NCBI GenBank assembly: GCA_026393675.1
Contig: JAPKZQ010000041.1
Coordinates: forward strand, 1 to 46,159
Reading direction: 5' to 3'
DNA length: 46,159 nucleotides
Origin: Acidobacteriota bacterium
GTDB taxonomy: Bacteria; Acidobacteriota; Vicinamibacteria; Vicinamibacterales; JAKQTR01
Shown here: piece after piece, positions 25,970 to 35,935 of the stretch
Position numbering within the stretch: position 1 is the stretch's first letter
Layout: each line of letters opens with the position of its first letter
The notes under the pieces: generated by a model
The model's database searches: none
What the model was told of the DNA's origin: nothing
Seen by the model: the letters and a program-made list of their open reading frames with translations, nothing else
Program-made: the position numbers and the translations under genes

Positions 25970-26919
25970 TCCTCGTCATCGCGGAACAGCAGGGCGGAAC
26001 GCTTAATCGCACGAGCCTGGAGACCATCGCAGCCGCCCAGCAGGCTGGCAGCGAGGTGAAGGTCGCCGTGGCCGGCGCCGATGTGTCGGCGGTGGCGGCG
26101 GCACTCTCGGCAGCCCAGGTGGCCGAGGTCCTGTGCGTGCAGGCCGCGGCACTCGACGCCTACACGTTGGACGGTTACGTGGCGGCGCTCGCGCAGGTCA
26201 TTCAGAGCGAGCGGCCCGACCACGTGTTTCTGCCGCACACCTATCAGACGCGCGACTTTGCGCCGGCGCTGGCCGTCAGGCTGGGAATGGCGCTCGTGAC
26301 CGACTGTGTCGCGACCAAGTGGCAGGACGGCAAGCTCATTGCCGCGCGGCCGATGTTCCAGGGGCGTCTGTACGCCGATGTGGCGACGAGCGGCCCGGCG
26401 CTGGTCACGTTCCAGATTGGTGCGGTTCGCGCCGACAGCCTGGTGAATGGCAGCGCGCCAGCGCCCATTCGCACCGTGGCGGTGGCGATCGACCCCGGCG
26501 CGATCCGCCAGAAGCCGGAGGCGCCGTTCCGCGAGGCCAAACAGGCCGTCGATTTGACGCAGGCGGAGCGCATCGTGTCGGTGGGGCGCGGGATCAAGGA
26601 GCAGGACAAGATCGACATGGCCCGGCAACTCGCCGCCGCGATTGGCGCCGAACTTGGAGCCTCGCGGCCGATCTGTGACGCGGGCTGGCTGCCGATGGAC
26701 CGGCAGGTGGGCAGTTCCGGTCAGACGGTGGCGCCCAAACTCTATCTGGCCCTTGGCATCTCCGGCGCGATTCAGCACCTGGTTGGCATGAAGGGTGCCC
26801 ATATCATCGTCGCGATCAATAAGGACCCCGAAGCGCCCATCTTCGAAATCGCGGACTACGGTATTGTGGGAGACCTGTTCGAGATCGTGCCTGCCATGCT
26901 CAAGGAGCTACAGGGCTAG
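25966..26919 (+). CDS. etfA: electron transfer flavoprotein alpha subunit
   Basis: 317 residues. The C-terminal FAD-binding domain is clear: VSVGRGIKEQDKIDMARQLA, GASRPICDAGWLPMDRQVG, QTVAPKLYLALGISGAIQHL and IVAINKDPEAPIFEIADYGI. The TAG stop overlaps the GTG of the Fe-S oxidoreductase (TAGTG), so ETF and its membrane acceptor are coupled. Confidence 0.95.
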   Translation: MILVIAEQQGGTLNRTSLETIAAAQQAGSEVKVAVAGADVSAVAAALSAAQVAEVLCVQAAALDAYTLDGYVAALAQVIQSERPDHVFLPHTYQTRDFAPALAVRLGMALVTDCVATKWQDGKLIAARPMFQGRLYADVATSGPALVTFQIGAVRADSLVNGSAPAPIRTVAVAIDPGAIRQKPEAPFREAKQAVDLTQAERIVSVGRGIKEQDKIDMARQLAAAIGAELGASRPICDAGWLPMDRQVGSSGQTVAPKLYLALGISGAIQHLVGMKGAHIIVAINKDPEAPIFEIADYGIVGDLFEIVPAMLKELQG

Positions 26920-28745
26920 TGCACCCAGCGGAGATCTGGATTTTCCGCTTCGTCGTCCTGGCGTTCGCGGCGGCCTTTGCGGCCCAGATCGCGACGCGTC
27001 TCCGGCTGTTCCTCCGCGCGCCCAACAACATCCGTATTCCTGATGGCGAGTCGGGCGTCCGGATCTGGCGCGTCGTTCGGGAAGTGGTCTTCCAATCGCG
27101 GACCATCGCCGAGCGGCCGCTAGTGGGGCTGGCCCACCTGGGCGTGTTCTGGGGATTCTGCGCGTTCGCGTTGTTCACGGCCGTCGAATTCCTGCGCGGG
27201 CTGGGCGTGGCGGATCTGACGACGACCGGGTGGTTCGCGACCTACGCCCTCCTGCTGGTGCCGTTTGCGCTGGCCGTCCTGGTCGGGATCACGGGCCTGA
27301 TCATCCGGCGCGTGTTCGTCCGGCCTCCCGCCCTCGGGGCATACGTCTCAAAGGAATCCGTGTTGATCGGGTTCTTCATCATCACGCTGATGGTGACGTT
27401 TCTGCTCGACTTCAGCCTGACCGAGGGCGTGTCCGCGCGCGTCAACTGGTGGGTGCACGCGCTGGTGATTCTCAGCTTCATGGTGGTGATTCCGGGTTCG
27501 AAACACTTCCACCTGCTGGTGTCGCCGGTCACGGTCTATCTCCGGTCGAGCGCGCTCGGGACGGTGCCGAATCTCGATTTCGAGCGGGAGCAGGTTGGCC
27601 TCGAGACGTTGAACGACGTCGAGCGCAAGCAGGTACTCGATGCGTTCACGTGCGTGGAATGCGGACGGTGTCAGGTGAACTGCCCGGCCCACGCGACTGG
27701 GAAGCTCCTGAACCCCAAGACGCTGATTCTTCAGAACGAGGATGCGCTGCTGGCCGGTAAGATGGATGTGAAGCTGGCCGACATCTTCGATGCGACGGTG
27801 CTGTGGCAATGCACCACCTGTGGGGCCTGCGAGAACCAGTGCCCGGTGGGTGTGGAGCATCTGCCGCTGATTATTGGCGCCCGCCGCGGCCTCGTGTCAA
27901 ATGGCGAGGCGCCCGATGCGCTGGGCGCGGTCTACAACCACGTCGAGCGACGTGGCAACATCTGGGGCCTCGGCGCCGACGAGCGACAGAAGTTCGTGCA
28001 GGCGGCCGGGCTCGAGATCTTCGATCCGGCAAGACACGAGTACCTGATGTGGCTCGGGTGCGCAGGCGCGTTCGAGGCCGACTTCCAGAAAGGCCTGCGG
28101 TCGCTGTTCGAGATTCTGAGGGCGCGGGGTATCACGTTCGGCGTACTCGCGAAGGAACGGTGCACGGGGGACGTGGCAAAACGCACCGGCAACGAGTACC
28201 AATTCCAGGAACTCGCGCGCGCCAACATTGAGAACTTCACCGCGGCTGGCGTCACGAAGATTCTCACGTCCTGCCCGCACTGTCTGCGCACGATTGGGGT
28301 TGACTACCAGGAGTTCGGGTTGACCGTCGAGGTTGTCCACTCGTCGGTCCTGGTCGCCGCGATTACCAGGGACGTGGCCGTGCCGGTCATCGATCAGGTG
28401 ACCTTTCACGACCCTTGTTACCTGGGTCGATACAGCGGGCATACCGAGGAGCCTCGGGTCCTGCTTCAGCGGTTCGGTGCGTCGATATCCGAGCCGGCAC
28501 GACATGGCGCGAATCCCTTCTGTTGCGGCGCGGGTGGCGGGCTCCTGTTCGAAGAACATGAGGAAGGCAAGCGCATCAGCCAGGAACGACTTGAGCAACT
28601 GGAGGCGACTGGCGCCACGACCATTGTGACGGCGTGCCCGTTCTGCTCGATTATGCTGAAGGGTGCGCAGGCGTCGGCCAATTCGGCTGTCGAGTTCGTC
28701 GACCTGATGACGTTTGTCGAAGGAAAACTGAAGACCGTCCAGTGA
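26919..28745 (+). CDS. membrane Fe-S oxidoreductase, EtfD-like ETF:quinone acceptor
   Basis: 608 residues. The N-terminal 200 or so hold several transmembrane helices of the nitrate-reductase-gamma/cytochrome b type. Two 4Fe-4S motifs follow, CVECGRCQVNCP (about 244-255) and CTTCGACENQCP (about 297-308). Two CCG-type cysteine-rich domains hold LTSCPHCLRTIG, FHDPCYLGRYSG, NPFCCGAGGG and TACPFCSIM, as in heterodisulfide reductase subunits. This fits EtfD-type proteins that accept electrons from EtfBA and reduce menaquinone. The role is inferred from domain order and coupling to etfA; the menaquinone genes at 11747-15189 fit. The stop overlaps the acyltransferase start. Confidence 0.9.
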   Translation: MHPAEIWIFRFVVLAFAAAFAAQIATRLRLFLRAPNNIRIPDGESGVRIWRVVREVVFQSRTIAERPLVGLAHLGVFWGFCAFALFTAVEFLRGLGVADLTTTGWFATYALLLVPFALAVLVGITGLIIRRVFVRPPALGAYVSKESVLIGFFIITLMVTFLLDFSLTEGVSARVNWWVHALVILSFMVVIPGSKHFHLLVSPVTVYLRSSALGTVPNLDFEREQVGLETLNDVERKQVLDAFTCVECGRCQVNCPAHATGKLLNPKTLILQNEDALLAGKMDVKLADIFDATVLWQCTTCGACENQCPVGVEHLPLIIGARRGLVSNGEAPDALGAVYNHVERRGNIWGLGADERQKFVQAAGLEIFDPARHEYLMWLGCAGAFEADFQKGLRSLFEILRARGITFGVLAKERCTGDVAKRTGNEYQFQELARANIENFTAAGVTKILTSCPHCLRTIGVDYQEFGLTVEVVHSSVLVAAITRDVAVPVIDQVTFHDPCYLGRYSGHTEEPRVLLQRFGASISEPARHGANPFCCGAGGGLLFEEHEEGKRISQERLEQLEATGATTIVTACPFCSIMLKGAQASANSAVEFVDLMTFVEGKLKTVQ

Positions 28746-29425
28746 ACGAACCTTCCTGGCAGGGCTCCCGTCTCAAGCGTGCCCAAGTCGCGGCAATTGC
28801 CGCCGTCGGATATCCCCTTATTGCATTGCTCGGTCGGACGTTCCGCTGGCGGGTGGGCGGATACCAACATTACGATGCGGTGGTGGCTGCCGGCCGCCAA
28901 CCCATCCTGTGCCTGTGGCACGGCCGAATCCTGCCCGGGACGGTCTTCCTGAAGCGGCGGGGCATTGTCGTCATCACGAGCCAGAACTTTGACGGCGAGT
29001 GGATTGCGCGCATCATCCAGCGCTTCGGGTTCGGGACGGCGCGCGGGTCGAGTTCGCGCAACGCGGCCGGTGCGCTGCGGCAGATGGTTCGCGAGATGCG
29101 TGCCGGGCATCCGACGGCCATCACGGTCGATGGCCCGCGGGGACCGGCCGGCGTAGCCAAGGCCGGTGCGGTGTGGTTGGCGATGGCGAGTGGCTGCCCG
29201 CTCGTGCCGTTTCACATCGAGGCTGAGCGGTTCTGGACGCTCCGAAGCTGGGATCGCGCACAGATTCCCAAGCCGTTCAGTCGCGTGGCCTTCGTCGTCG
29301 GCGAGCCGCTGGAAGTACCTCGTGAACTGGACGAGGCCGGGATTGACGTCTACCGGCAGCAGCTCGAGACCCGGCTGGCGGCACTGCGCGATCGGGCGAG
29401 AGCGCTCGTCAGCGGGGAGGCGTGA
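28742..29425 (+). CDS. DUF374 lysophospholipid acyltransferase-like protein
   Basis: 227 residues. LCLWHGRILPGTVFLKRRG, ITSQNFDGEWIARIIQRFGF, the Ser/Arg-rich GTARGSSSRNAAGALRQMV and TVDGPRGPAGVAKAGAVWLA identify the DUF374/LPLAT family of lipid acyltransferases. Related proteins acylate lipid A precursors or lysophospholipids at the inner membrane. The acyl acceptor is unknown. GTG 28742 overlaps the upstream stop, and its stop overlaps the next start. Confidence 0.88.
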   Translation: MNEPSWQGSRLKRAQVAAIAAVGYPLIALLGRTFRWRVGGYQHYDAVVAAGRQPILCLWHGRILPGTVFLKRRGIVVITSQNFDGEWIARIIQRFGFGTARGSSSRNAAGALRQMVREMRAGHPTAITVDGPRGPAGVAKAGAVWLAMASGCPLVPFHIEAERFWTLRSWDRAQIPKPFSRVAFVVGEPLEVPRELDEAGIDVYRQQLETRLAALRDRARALVSGEA

Positions 29426-30465
29426 TGCCGATCGTGATCGCCACATCTGATCGCTGTGCGCTCCATCAGCCGCCGCCGGGCCACCCGGAGCGGCCGGAGC
29501 GCTACGACGCCATGTCGGTGGTAGCGGGGCAATGGCGCGATCGGGGCGCGCAGGTGGTCGAGCCCAATCGCGCGACGCGCGAGCAGTTGGTCAGAGTGCA
29601 TCACGCGGCGTACCTCGACGAGCTTGCGGAGACGGCAGGGCAGGCCGTGATGCTGGACCCTGACACGTTTACCTCTCCCGAATCGTGGGAGGTCGCAACT
29701 GTGGCTGCCGGTGCCGCACTGAAGGCGGTCGATGCCGTGCTCGGAGGAACCGTCACGCGAGCAGCTGCCTTGGTCCGGCCTCCTGGTCATCACGCCGAGC
29801 CGTCGCGCGCCATGGGATTCTGCCTGCTGAACAATGTGGCGATTGCGGCCGCCGAAGCGCTGGCGCGCGGCGTCAATCGAGTCGCCATCGTCGATTTCGA
29901 CGTGCATCACGGCAACGGGACCCAGTGTGCCTTCCTTGCGGATCCACGAGTCTTGTTCGTCTCAACTCACCAATGGCCCTACTACCCGGGATCGGGACAT
30001 GAGGCCGAAGTTGGCGTGGGTGACGGCGAGGGGTACACGGTAAACGTACCCATGGAGGCCGGCGCCACAGACGATGACTACGATGTCGTGTTTCGTCACA
30101 TCGTGGTGCCAGTCGTCACGCTGTTCAATCCTGGCCTGGTGCTTGTCTCGGCCGGCTACGATGCGCATGAACTGGACCCCCTCGGGGGCATGCGCATGAC
30201 GGACGCGGGCTACGGCCGCTTGACGCGTCATCTCGTCGCCGTAGCGGACCAGTGCGCGGCGGGCCGCCTCGTGATGGTGACCGAGGGCGGGTATCACCTG
30301 CCGGCGCTGGCGGCGTCGCTTGACGCGTCGCTTCGCGCGCTGGACGGAGAAGACAGGGAGGTCGGGGCCGCCACTGTCCAAGCCAAGGCCGAGCCGCCAG
30401 TTCGTGGCAACGCGGCCGTCAAGAGGGTCCGCGCCGCCCAGGCTCGTTACTGGCGTGGACTATAA
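29425..30465 (+). CDS. histone deacetylase family (acetoin-utilisation type) protein
   Basis: 346 residues. RPPGHHAEPSRAMGFCLLNN, VDFDVHHGNGTQ (zinc ligands Asp and His), STHQWPYYPGSG, VSAGYDAHELDPLGG (second Asp ligand) and TEGGYHLPAL show an intact zinc deacylase of the HDAC/AcuC superfamily. Bacterial members remove acyl groups from polyamines, proteins or small molecules; the substrate is unknown. ATG 29425 lies in TGATG with the upstream stop, and GTG 29422 is an alternative. The stop overlaps the leuS -10 box. Confidence 0.9.
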   Translation: MPIVIATSDRCALHQPPPGHPERPERYDAMSVVAGQWRDRGAQVVEPNRATREQLVRVHHAAYLDELAETAGQAVMLDPDTFTSPESWEVATVAAGAALKAVDAVLGGTVTRAAALVRPPGHHAEPSRAMGFCLLNNVAIAAAEALARGVNRVAIVDFDVHHGNGTQCAFLADPRVLFVSTHQWPYYPGSGHEAEVGVGDGEGYTVNVPMEAGATDDDYDVVFRHIVVPVVTLFNPGLVLVSAGYDAHELDPLGGMRMTDAGYGRLTRHLVAVADQCAAGRLVMVTEGGYHLPALAASLDASLRALDGEDREVGAATVQAKAEPPVRGNAAVKRVRAAQARYWRGL

Positions 30466-30466
30466 T
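30461..30466 (+). promoter_or_regulatory. -10 box of leuS, probable leaderless start
   Basis: A perfect TATAAT ends only 9 bases before the leuS ATG, so the transcript should begin within a few bases of the start codon. No good -35 box is visible. It overlaps the end of the deacetylase gene. Confidence 0.5.
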
Positions 30467-30475
30467 TCCTGAAGT

Positions 30476-33034
30476 ATGACTGAGTATCAGCCGCAGGTCA
30501 TCGAGAAGAAGTGGCAGAAGCGCTGGGCCGATGCCCGGGCGTTCGAAGTGACGGAGGATCCGTCAAAGCCGAAGTTCTACTGCCTCGAGATGTTCGCGTA
30601 CCCGTCAGGGCACGCGCACGTCGGTCACGTCCGCAACTACATGATCGGCGACGTGATGGCGCGGACCAAGCGGATGCGGGGCTATAACGTCCTGCACCCG
30701 TTCGGATGGGACGCCTTTGGGCTGCCCGCCGAGAACGCGGCCATCAAGAACGGCATCCATCCCGAAACGTCCACGCTGGCCAACATCGCGCACATGAAGG
30801 GGCAGTTGCGGCGTCTGGGCATCAGCTACGCCTGGGAGCGTGAGCTGGCGACGTGCCTGCCCGACTACTACAAGTGGAACCAGTGGCTGTTTATCCGCAT
30901 GTTCGAGCGCGATCTGGCGTACCGGAAGCGCTCGTCGGTCAACTGGTGTTCATCGTGTCAAACCGTGCTCGCCAACGAACAGGTGGTCGACGGCGGATGC
31001 TGGCGATGCGGCACGCTGGTGGCCAATCGCGATCTCGATCAGTGGTTTCTGCGGATTACGCATTTTGCCGATGAACTGCTGCAGGCGATCGACGGGTTGA
31101 CCGACTGGCCCGAAAAAGTCCTGACGATGCAGCGGAACTGGATCGGGCGGTCCGTGGGCACCCGTGTAAGATTCCCGCTGGTTGACGCTTCAGGATCTGG
31201 CGGATCCGTGGACATCGAGGTCTTTACGACCCGGATCGACACCATCTTCGGCGCGACCTTTGTCCTTCTGGCGCCCGAGCACGAGCTGGTCGAGCGCATG
31301 GCGGCCGAGTCGCCTGATCCGGCGGCCTTCCGCGAGGCCAACAACAGGTTCCGCAGGCAGGACCGGAGCGCCCGGCTGACTGGCGAGGTCGAGAAAGAGG
31401 GATTCAGCACCGGGCGGTTCGCCATCAATCTGTTCACCGGCGAGCACGTGCCCATCTGGGTCGCCAACTTCGTGCTGGGCGAGTACGGCACCGGCGCCGT
31501 GATGGCCGTGCCCGCGCACGACCAGCGCGACTTCGAGTTCGCCACGAAGTACAAGCTGCCCATCCGCGTGGTGATACAACCGGAGGGCGATGGCGCCGCG
31601 GTGCTCGACCCAGAGACGATGACCGCCGCGTACGAGGAACCCGGACGAGTGGTCGCCTCCGGGGAGTACAACGGCCTGTGGTCGACCGACGCCATCGACA
31701 TCATGGCGGGCAAGGCCGAGCGCCGGGCGATTGGTCAGCGGACTGTGCAGTTCAGGCTCAAGGACTGGGGGATCTCGCGGCAGCGGTACTGGGGCACGCC
31801 CATCCCGATCATCTACTGCGAGTCGTGCGGCATGGTGCCCGTTCCGGATTCACAGCTCCCGGTCGTGTTGCCGAAGGTGGCCGAGTTCACGGGGCGCGGC
31901 AGTTCACCACTGGCGAGCGTTCCTGAGTTCGTCAATACGCCGTGTCCGAGGTGCGCCAGGCCCGCGCGCCGCGAGACGGACACGATGGACACGTTCGTCG
32001 ATTCGTCATGGTACTTCTATCGCTTCTGCGATTCGACAAACGATCAGATGGCGTTCGACCCGGCCAAGGTCAAGTACTGGGCGCCGGTCGACTTCTACAG
32101 CGGGGGCGTCGAGCATGCGATCCTGCACCTGATCTACTCGCGGTTCTTCGCGCGGGTGTTCCGCGAACTCGGGATGGTGACCCACGACGAGCCGTTCGCC
32201 CGCCTGCTGACTCAGGGGATGGTGCTGAAGGACGGCGCCGTCATGTCGAAGTCGAAGGGCAACGTCGTCGACCCCGACGACATGATCGCCAGGTACGGCG
32301 CCGATGCCCTGCGGCTGTACGTGATGTTCGTGGCGCCGCCCGAGAAGGAAGTGGAGTGGAGCGACGCCGGGCTCGAAGGGGCCTTCCGGTTTCTGATGCG
32401 GGTCTGGCGTGTTGTGCAGGCGTGGCGCGAGCCGATGGCGTCGGGAGTGGTTCCGATCGTCGCGAGCGAACTGACCGACGCCGAGCGGGCGCTCAGACGC
32501 AAGACGCACGAGACGATCCGCCGCGTCACGCTTGACCTGGATCCCCGCGTCCACCTCAACACGGCGGTGTCGGCGCTGATGGAGCTGGTCAACCAACTCT
32601 ACCTGTTTGCCGATCAGCACACGCTGGCCGGGCGGCCGGGGAGGAGAGCCGAGGAGGACGCGAGCGTCGAGGCCGAGCGGCCACAGACCGTCGCCGTGCT
32701 GTCCGAGGCCATCAGTGCGCTGGTGCTGATGCTGTCGCCCTTCACCCCTCACATGGCCGAGGAGTTGTGGGAGCAGATGGGACACCCGGACGGTATCATC
32801 CATGCGTCGTGGCCGTCGTCTGATCCGGAAGTGGCGAAGGCCGACGAGATCGTGATCCCCGTGCAGGTGAACGGTAAGCTGCGAGGGAGGATTACGGTTC
32901 CAGCCGACAGCTCCGAGGAGGACATTCGAGCCGCCGCGCTGGCGGACGGCGCGGTGGCCTCCCACGTTCACGGCAAGACGATGAAGAAAGTCATCGTCGC
33001 CAAGGGCAAACTCGTCAGCATCGTGGTGCAGTAG
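30476..33034 (+). CDS. leuS: leucyl-tRNA synthetase
   Basis: 852 residues, normal for bacterial LeuRS. The HIGH-type motif is [12 protein letters not shown] (about 43-54). The CP1 editing domain follows (about 220-410), with [13 protein letters not shown] and [15 protein letters not shown]. The KMSKS motif is VMSKSKGN (about 588-595). The anticodon-binding region and small C-terminal domain complete it. A Cys cluster, [21 protein letters not shown], is the usual zinc-binding insertion. Order leuS-lptE-holA is the same as in enterobacteria. Confidence 0.97.
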   Translation: MTEYQPQVIEKKWQKRWADARAFEVTEDPSKPKFYCLEMFAYPSGHAHVGHVRNYMIGDVMARTKRMRGYNVLHPFGWDAFGLPAENAAIKNGIHPETSTLANIAHMKGQLRRLGISYAWERELATCLPDYYKWNQWLFIRMFERDLAYRKRSSVNWCSSCQTVLANEQVVDGGCWRCGTLVANRDLDQWFLRITHFADELLQAIDGLTDWPEKVLTMQRNWIGRSVGTRVRFPLVDASGSGGSVDIEVFTTRIDTIFGATFVLLAPEHELVERMAAESPDPAAFREANNRFRRQDRSARLTGEVEKEGFSTGRFAINLFTGEHVPIWVANFVLGEYGTGAVMAVPAHDQRDFEFATKYKLPIRVVIQPEGDGAAVLDPETMTAAYEEPGRVVASGEYNGLWSTDAIDIMAGKAERRAIGQRTVQFRLKDWGISRQRYWGTPIPIIYCESCGMVPVPDSQLPVVLPKVAEFTGRGSSPLASVPEFVNTPCPRCARPARRETDTMDTFVDSSWYFYRFCDSTNDQMAFDPAKVKYWAPVDFYSGGVEHAILHLIYSRFFARVFRELGMVTHDEPFARLLTQGMVLKDGAVMSKSKGNVVDPDDMIARYGADALRLYVMFVAPPEKEVEWSDAGLEGAFRFLMRVWRVVQAWREPMASGVVPIVASELTDAERALRRKTHETIRRVTLDLDPRVHLNTAVSALMELVNQLYLFADQHTLAGRPGRRAEEDASVEAERPQTVAVLSEAISALVLMLSPFTPHMAEELWEQMGHPDGIIHASWPSSDPEVAKADEIVIPVQVNGKLRGRITVPADSSEEDIRAAALADGAVASHVHGKTMKKVIVAKGKLVSIVVQ

Positions 33035-33041
33035 GAGTCAC

Positions 33042-33578
33042 GTGCGTACGTTCTTCAAGATCGCCATCATCGTCGTGCTCGCGGCGCACACCGCCGCGTG
33101 TGGCTACACCCTCGCGGGCCGGGGCTCATTCTTGCCGGCGTACATCAAGACTGTCGGCATTCCGGAGTTCACGAATGCGACGCCGTACTTCGAGGTCGAG
33201 CGGCTGTTTACCGACAAGATCCGATCGGAGCTGATCGGGCGGGGCAAGTACCAGGTGCTGCCTCAGGCGACGGGGGTCGACGCGGTGCTCCGGGGTGCCA
33301 TCGCGAGCATGACGATCCTGCCAGCCAACTTCAACCAGCAACAGCAGGCGACGCGCTTCGTCATCACGATCACCACGTCGATTGAGCTGGTGGACCTCAA
33401 GACGAACAAGAACATCTGGCAGAACCCAAGCATGGTATTTCGCGAGGAATACGATCTGCCGGCCGATCTGCAGGCCGGAGATCCTTCGGCCTTCTTCGGA
33501 CAGAGTTCGAACGCGCTGCAACGGGTCGCGACCGATTTCGCGCGAACCGTGATCAGCTCCATCCTGGAAGCGTTCTAG
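33042..33578 (+). CDS. lptE: LPS-assembly lipoprotein LptE
   Basis: 178 residues. The signal peptide has a lipobox-like end, AHTAAC, with Cys at about residue 20, followed by GYTLAGRGSFLPAYIKTVGI, the usual LptE start. LptE plugs the LptD barrel that inserts lipopolysaccharide in the outer membrane, so the organism is diderm. GTG 33042 follows TAGGAG. It lies between leuS and holA as in many proteobacteria, which supports the identity despite weak family conservation. Confidence 0.85.
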   Translation: MRTFFKIAIIVVLAAHTAACGYTLAGRGSFLPAYIKTVGIPEFTNATPYFEVERLFTDKIRSELIGRGKYQVLPQATGVDAVLRGAIASMTILPANFNQQQQATRFVITITTSIELVDLKTNKNIWQNPSMVFREEYDLPADLQAGDPSAFFGQSSNALQRVATDFARTVISSILEAF

Positions 33579-33585
33579 GCCGGAG

Positions 33586-34629
33586 ATGGCCGAGAAGGCA
33601 CCGGCTCGCATCTCGCCCGCGGCGCTCGAGCAGCAGATTGCCTCGGGGCGCGTGCAACCTGTCTACCTGTTGTTGGGGCCCGATGACGAGGCCAAGTCGC
33701 GCCTGGTGGCGCGATTGGCGGAGACCATCGAGGAAGACCTCCGGGCGTTCAATGTCGACAAGGTGTATCCGGCCGAGCAGCGGGACGAGGCGCGCAAACA
33801 GTTCTGGAACCTGATGCAACTGGTCCGAACGCTCCCGCTGATGTCGCCGAGGCGGGTGGTCGTGGTCGCTCAGGCCGAGCGGCTGATGCCGATCTTCAAG
33901 CATCCAGAAGACGAAGCGCCCCGCGAACCGGTGGACAAGTCCGGGCGGCGCGGTAAGAAGGGTGTGGCGAAAGCCGCAGGCGAGGCCGAACTGGAGGCGC
34001 TCGAGCAGTACCTGCTCTCACCCTCGGCCGAGACGGCCCTCGTGTTTGTCGCGGGATCCGACCTGAAGCGCAACCTCAGGCCGGTGATGTTGATCGAGAA
34101 ACACGCGACGGTCGTCGACTGCGATCCGCTGTCGGATGCCGGCGATGCCGCGGCGTGGGTCAAGGCGGAGGCCGCCAAAGAGGGGATTCGGATCGAGGCC
34201 GGAGCCGTGCGGTTGCTGGCCAGGCTGGCCGGCGATGACATCACCCGCCTGCGAGCTGAATTCGAGCGCGCGCTGGTGTTTGCGTCCGGCGACGGCCTGA
34301 TCACGGAGGCTGCGGTGCAGGAAGTGGCGAGCGCACCGACGACGCGGGATCCCTGGGCGATGACCAACGCCATCGCCGCCGGCGACGCGAAGGGCGCGCT
34401 GCGCGAATTGGCGCTCAAGTTTGATGCAGGCGAGATGCCCGTGATGATCCTCGGGCAACTGGCGTGGTTTACGCGGATGAAGCTCGCGCCGGCCCGGGTG
34501 GCACGCGCGGTCGACGCAGAGTTCCGGACCGACCTCGCGCTGAAGACGTCGCGCGGGGAGCCGCGCATCCTGCTGGAGCGGCTCGTCGTCGAGTTGTGTG
34601 GAGAAGGAGACCGCCGAAAAGGTAGTTAA
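33586..34629 (+). CDS. holA: DNA polymerase III delta subunit HolA
   Basis: 347 residues. PVYLLLGPDDEAKSRLVARL at the start, FNVDKVYPAEQ and LPLMSPRRVVVVAQAERLMP, then the C-terminal ILGQLAWFTRMKLAPARVAR are HolA features. It opens the beta clamp in the clamp loader. A charged insert near residues 104-128 (EDEAPREPVDKSGRRGKKGV) is unusual and likely a flexible loop. It converges with rpsT, and the two stop codons overlap. Confidence 0.88.
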   Translation: MAEKAPARISPAALEQQIASGRVQPVYLLLGPDDEAKSRLVARLAETIEEDLRAFNVDKVYPAEQRDEARKQFWNLMQLVRTLPLMSPRRVVVVAQAERLMPIFKHPEDEAPREPVDKSGRRGKKGVAKAAGEAELEALEQYLLSPSAETALVFVAGSDLKRNLRPVMLIEKHATVVDCDPLSDAGDAAAWVKAEAAKEGIRIEAGAVRLLARLAGDDITRLRAEFERALVFASGDGLITEAAVQEVASAPTTRDPWAMTNAIAAGDAKGALRELALKFDAGEMPVMILGQLAWFTRMKLAPARVARAVDAEFRTDLALKTSRGEPRILLERLVVELCGEGDRRKGS

Positions 34630-34904
34630 ACCTTCTTGGCGGCGGTTCCGGCGGCGACCTTCGTCTGAAGTCGGGACTTGTACCGGGCGGCCGCGTTCTT
34701 GTGGATCACGCCCTTGGTCACCATCCGGTCAATGAGCGACACGGTGGCCTTCAACTCGTCCTTGGCCTTCAGGAACTCATCGTCGTCGATCAACGCGCGG
34801 ATGGCTCTGAGGGCATTCCGGAGCTTGGAGCGGAACTGCCGGTTGTGTTCACGGTGGACGACATTCTGCCGATGCGCCTTGAGCGCGGATGCATGACTGG
34901 CCAC
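34626..34904 (-). CDS. rpsT: 30S ribosomal protein S20
   Basis: 92 residues. VASHASALKAHRQNVVHREH, then NRQFRSKLRNALRAIRAL and VTKGVIHKNAAARYKSRL, are S20 hallmarks. The reverse-strand GTG at 34904 is preferred over an upstream in-frame start because S20 begins MA-x-H and an AGAGGA site lies just before it. The TAA stop shares bases with the holA stop on the other strand. Confidence 0.93.
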   Translation of the reverse strand: MASHASALKAHRQNVVHREHNRQFRSKLRNALRAIRALIDDDEFLKAKDELKATVSLIDRMVTKGVIHKNAAARYKSRLQTKVAAGTAAKKV

Positions 34905-35197
34905 AGGATCCTCTGAAACTCTATACACCACAGGCTGGCCCCATGCCGGCCCATGAACTTCGAATCATAGCATTTCGCGGCCGCTGGCGCGAGCCACAGC
35001 ATCCCCCAAAAACACTGTGGGGCTACAAGTTCCGCCGGTGCATACCCCCGTTTCTTGTGGCTCGACGCGGTGCAGGCTCGCCAGATCTCCCTACCACGCG
35101 TGTGCAACCGTGTGCCGTCCCGGGCAGCCGAGTGCCGCCGCGATCCGCGCTGGCGTGGTGGCATCACCCTTGCCTCCACGAGAGGTCAGTGGCGTTC
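34905..35197. other. intergenic region between rpsT and the HD-GYP gene
   Basis: About 290 bp without a supported gene. On the minus strand TATGAT (34969-34964) could be the rpsT -10 box, giving a leader of about 50 bases, but no -35 box is convincing. The in-frame extension of the HD-GYP gene through here has no family similarity. Confidence 0.4.
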
Positions 35198-35935
35198 GTG
35201 TCGGACGCCAAACAGCCTGTTTCGGCACAGGCGAGACGCGGGAAGGGTATGCTGCAAACGGAACTGGGAAGAGTCGAATCGGTGCTGGTCACGCTCGAGA
35301 AGAAGCGCCCAGAGGTCGCGGCCCACTGCCGCCGTGTCGCGGCGTATTCGGTCCGGATGGCGTCCCAATACGGGTTCGATGCCGGGACCATCGAGACGAT
35401 CAGGACGGGGGCCCTGCTGCACGATGTGGGTAAACTGCTGGTGCCGTCGCGCATCCTCAACAAGCCCGGTCGTCCCAACGCTCGTGAATGGCGCGAGTTG
35501 AAGATCCACCCGGAGTTGGGGACGGAGATCGCGCATCGCTGCGGGTTTGACGATGACGTGTGCAGCATTGTGCTGTCGCACCACGAGCGGTACGACGGGG
35601 CAGGGTACCCGGACGGCGTCGGCAAGGAGCATCTCCACTTCACCGTCAGGATCGTCAGCGTGATGGACACGTTTGATGCGCTGACCAGTTCCCGCGATTA
35701 CCGGGAACGGTTGACCATTGACGCGGCCAGGACGCTGATTGCGCGGGGAGTGGGGAGCCAGTTCTGTCCGTGGGTCGTGAGCGGCTTGCTCGCCATGCCG
35801 CCGCAGATGTTCAACATGGGGCCGGCCGAGACGCGGACGGCGCCTCAGCAGGCAGAAGGACAAGTCTTCATGCCGCCAGAACAGATCGCCCAGTCCTGGC
35901 ACGCACAGCCCCCCTCCGCCCTCTGCGCCTGCTAG
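35198..35935 (+). CDS. HD-GYP domain protein, probable cyclic-di-GMP phosphodiesterase
   Basis: About 245 residues from GTG 35198; GTG 35189 and ATG 35249 are alternatives. Motifs in order are HCRRVAAYSVRMA, LLHDVGKLLVPSRIL (HD metal pair), ELKIHPELGTEIA, LSHHERYDGAGYPDG (the HHE and GYP motifs) and VMDTFDALTSSRDYR. Together these define HD-GYP domains, which cut cyclic-di-GMP. No receiver or PAS sensor domain is present. The last 60 residues are Pro/Gln/Ala-rich and unrecognised. It is convergent with the lytic transglycosylase gene. Confidence 0.85.
   Translation: MSDAKQPVSAQARRGKGMLQTELGRVESVLVTLEKKRPEVAAHCRRVAAYSVRMASQYGFDAGTIETIRTGALLHDVGKLLVPSRILNKPGRPNAREWRELKIHPELGTEIAHRCGFDDDVCSIVLSHHERYDGAGYPDGVGKEHLHFTVRIVSVMDTFDALTSSRDYRERLTIDAARTLIARGVGSQFCPWVVSGLLAMPPQMFNMGPAETRTAPQQAEGQVFMPPEQIAQSWHAQPPSALCAC

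Noticed and set aside
34889-35197. N-terminal extension of the HD-GYP protein
   Set aside because: It would overlap the rpsT start on the other strand, and the added residues lack any pattern.
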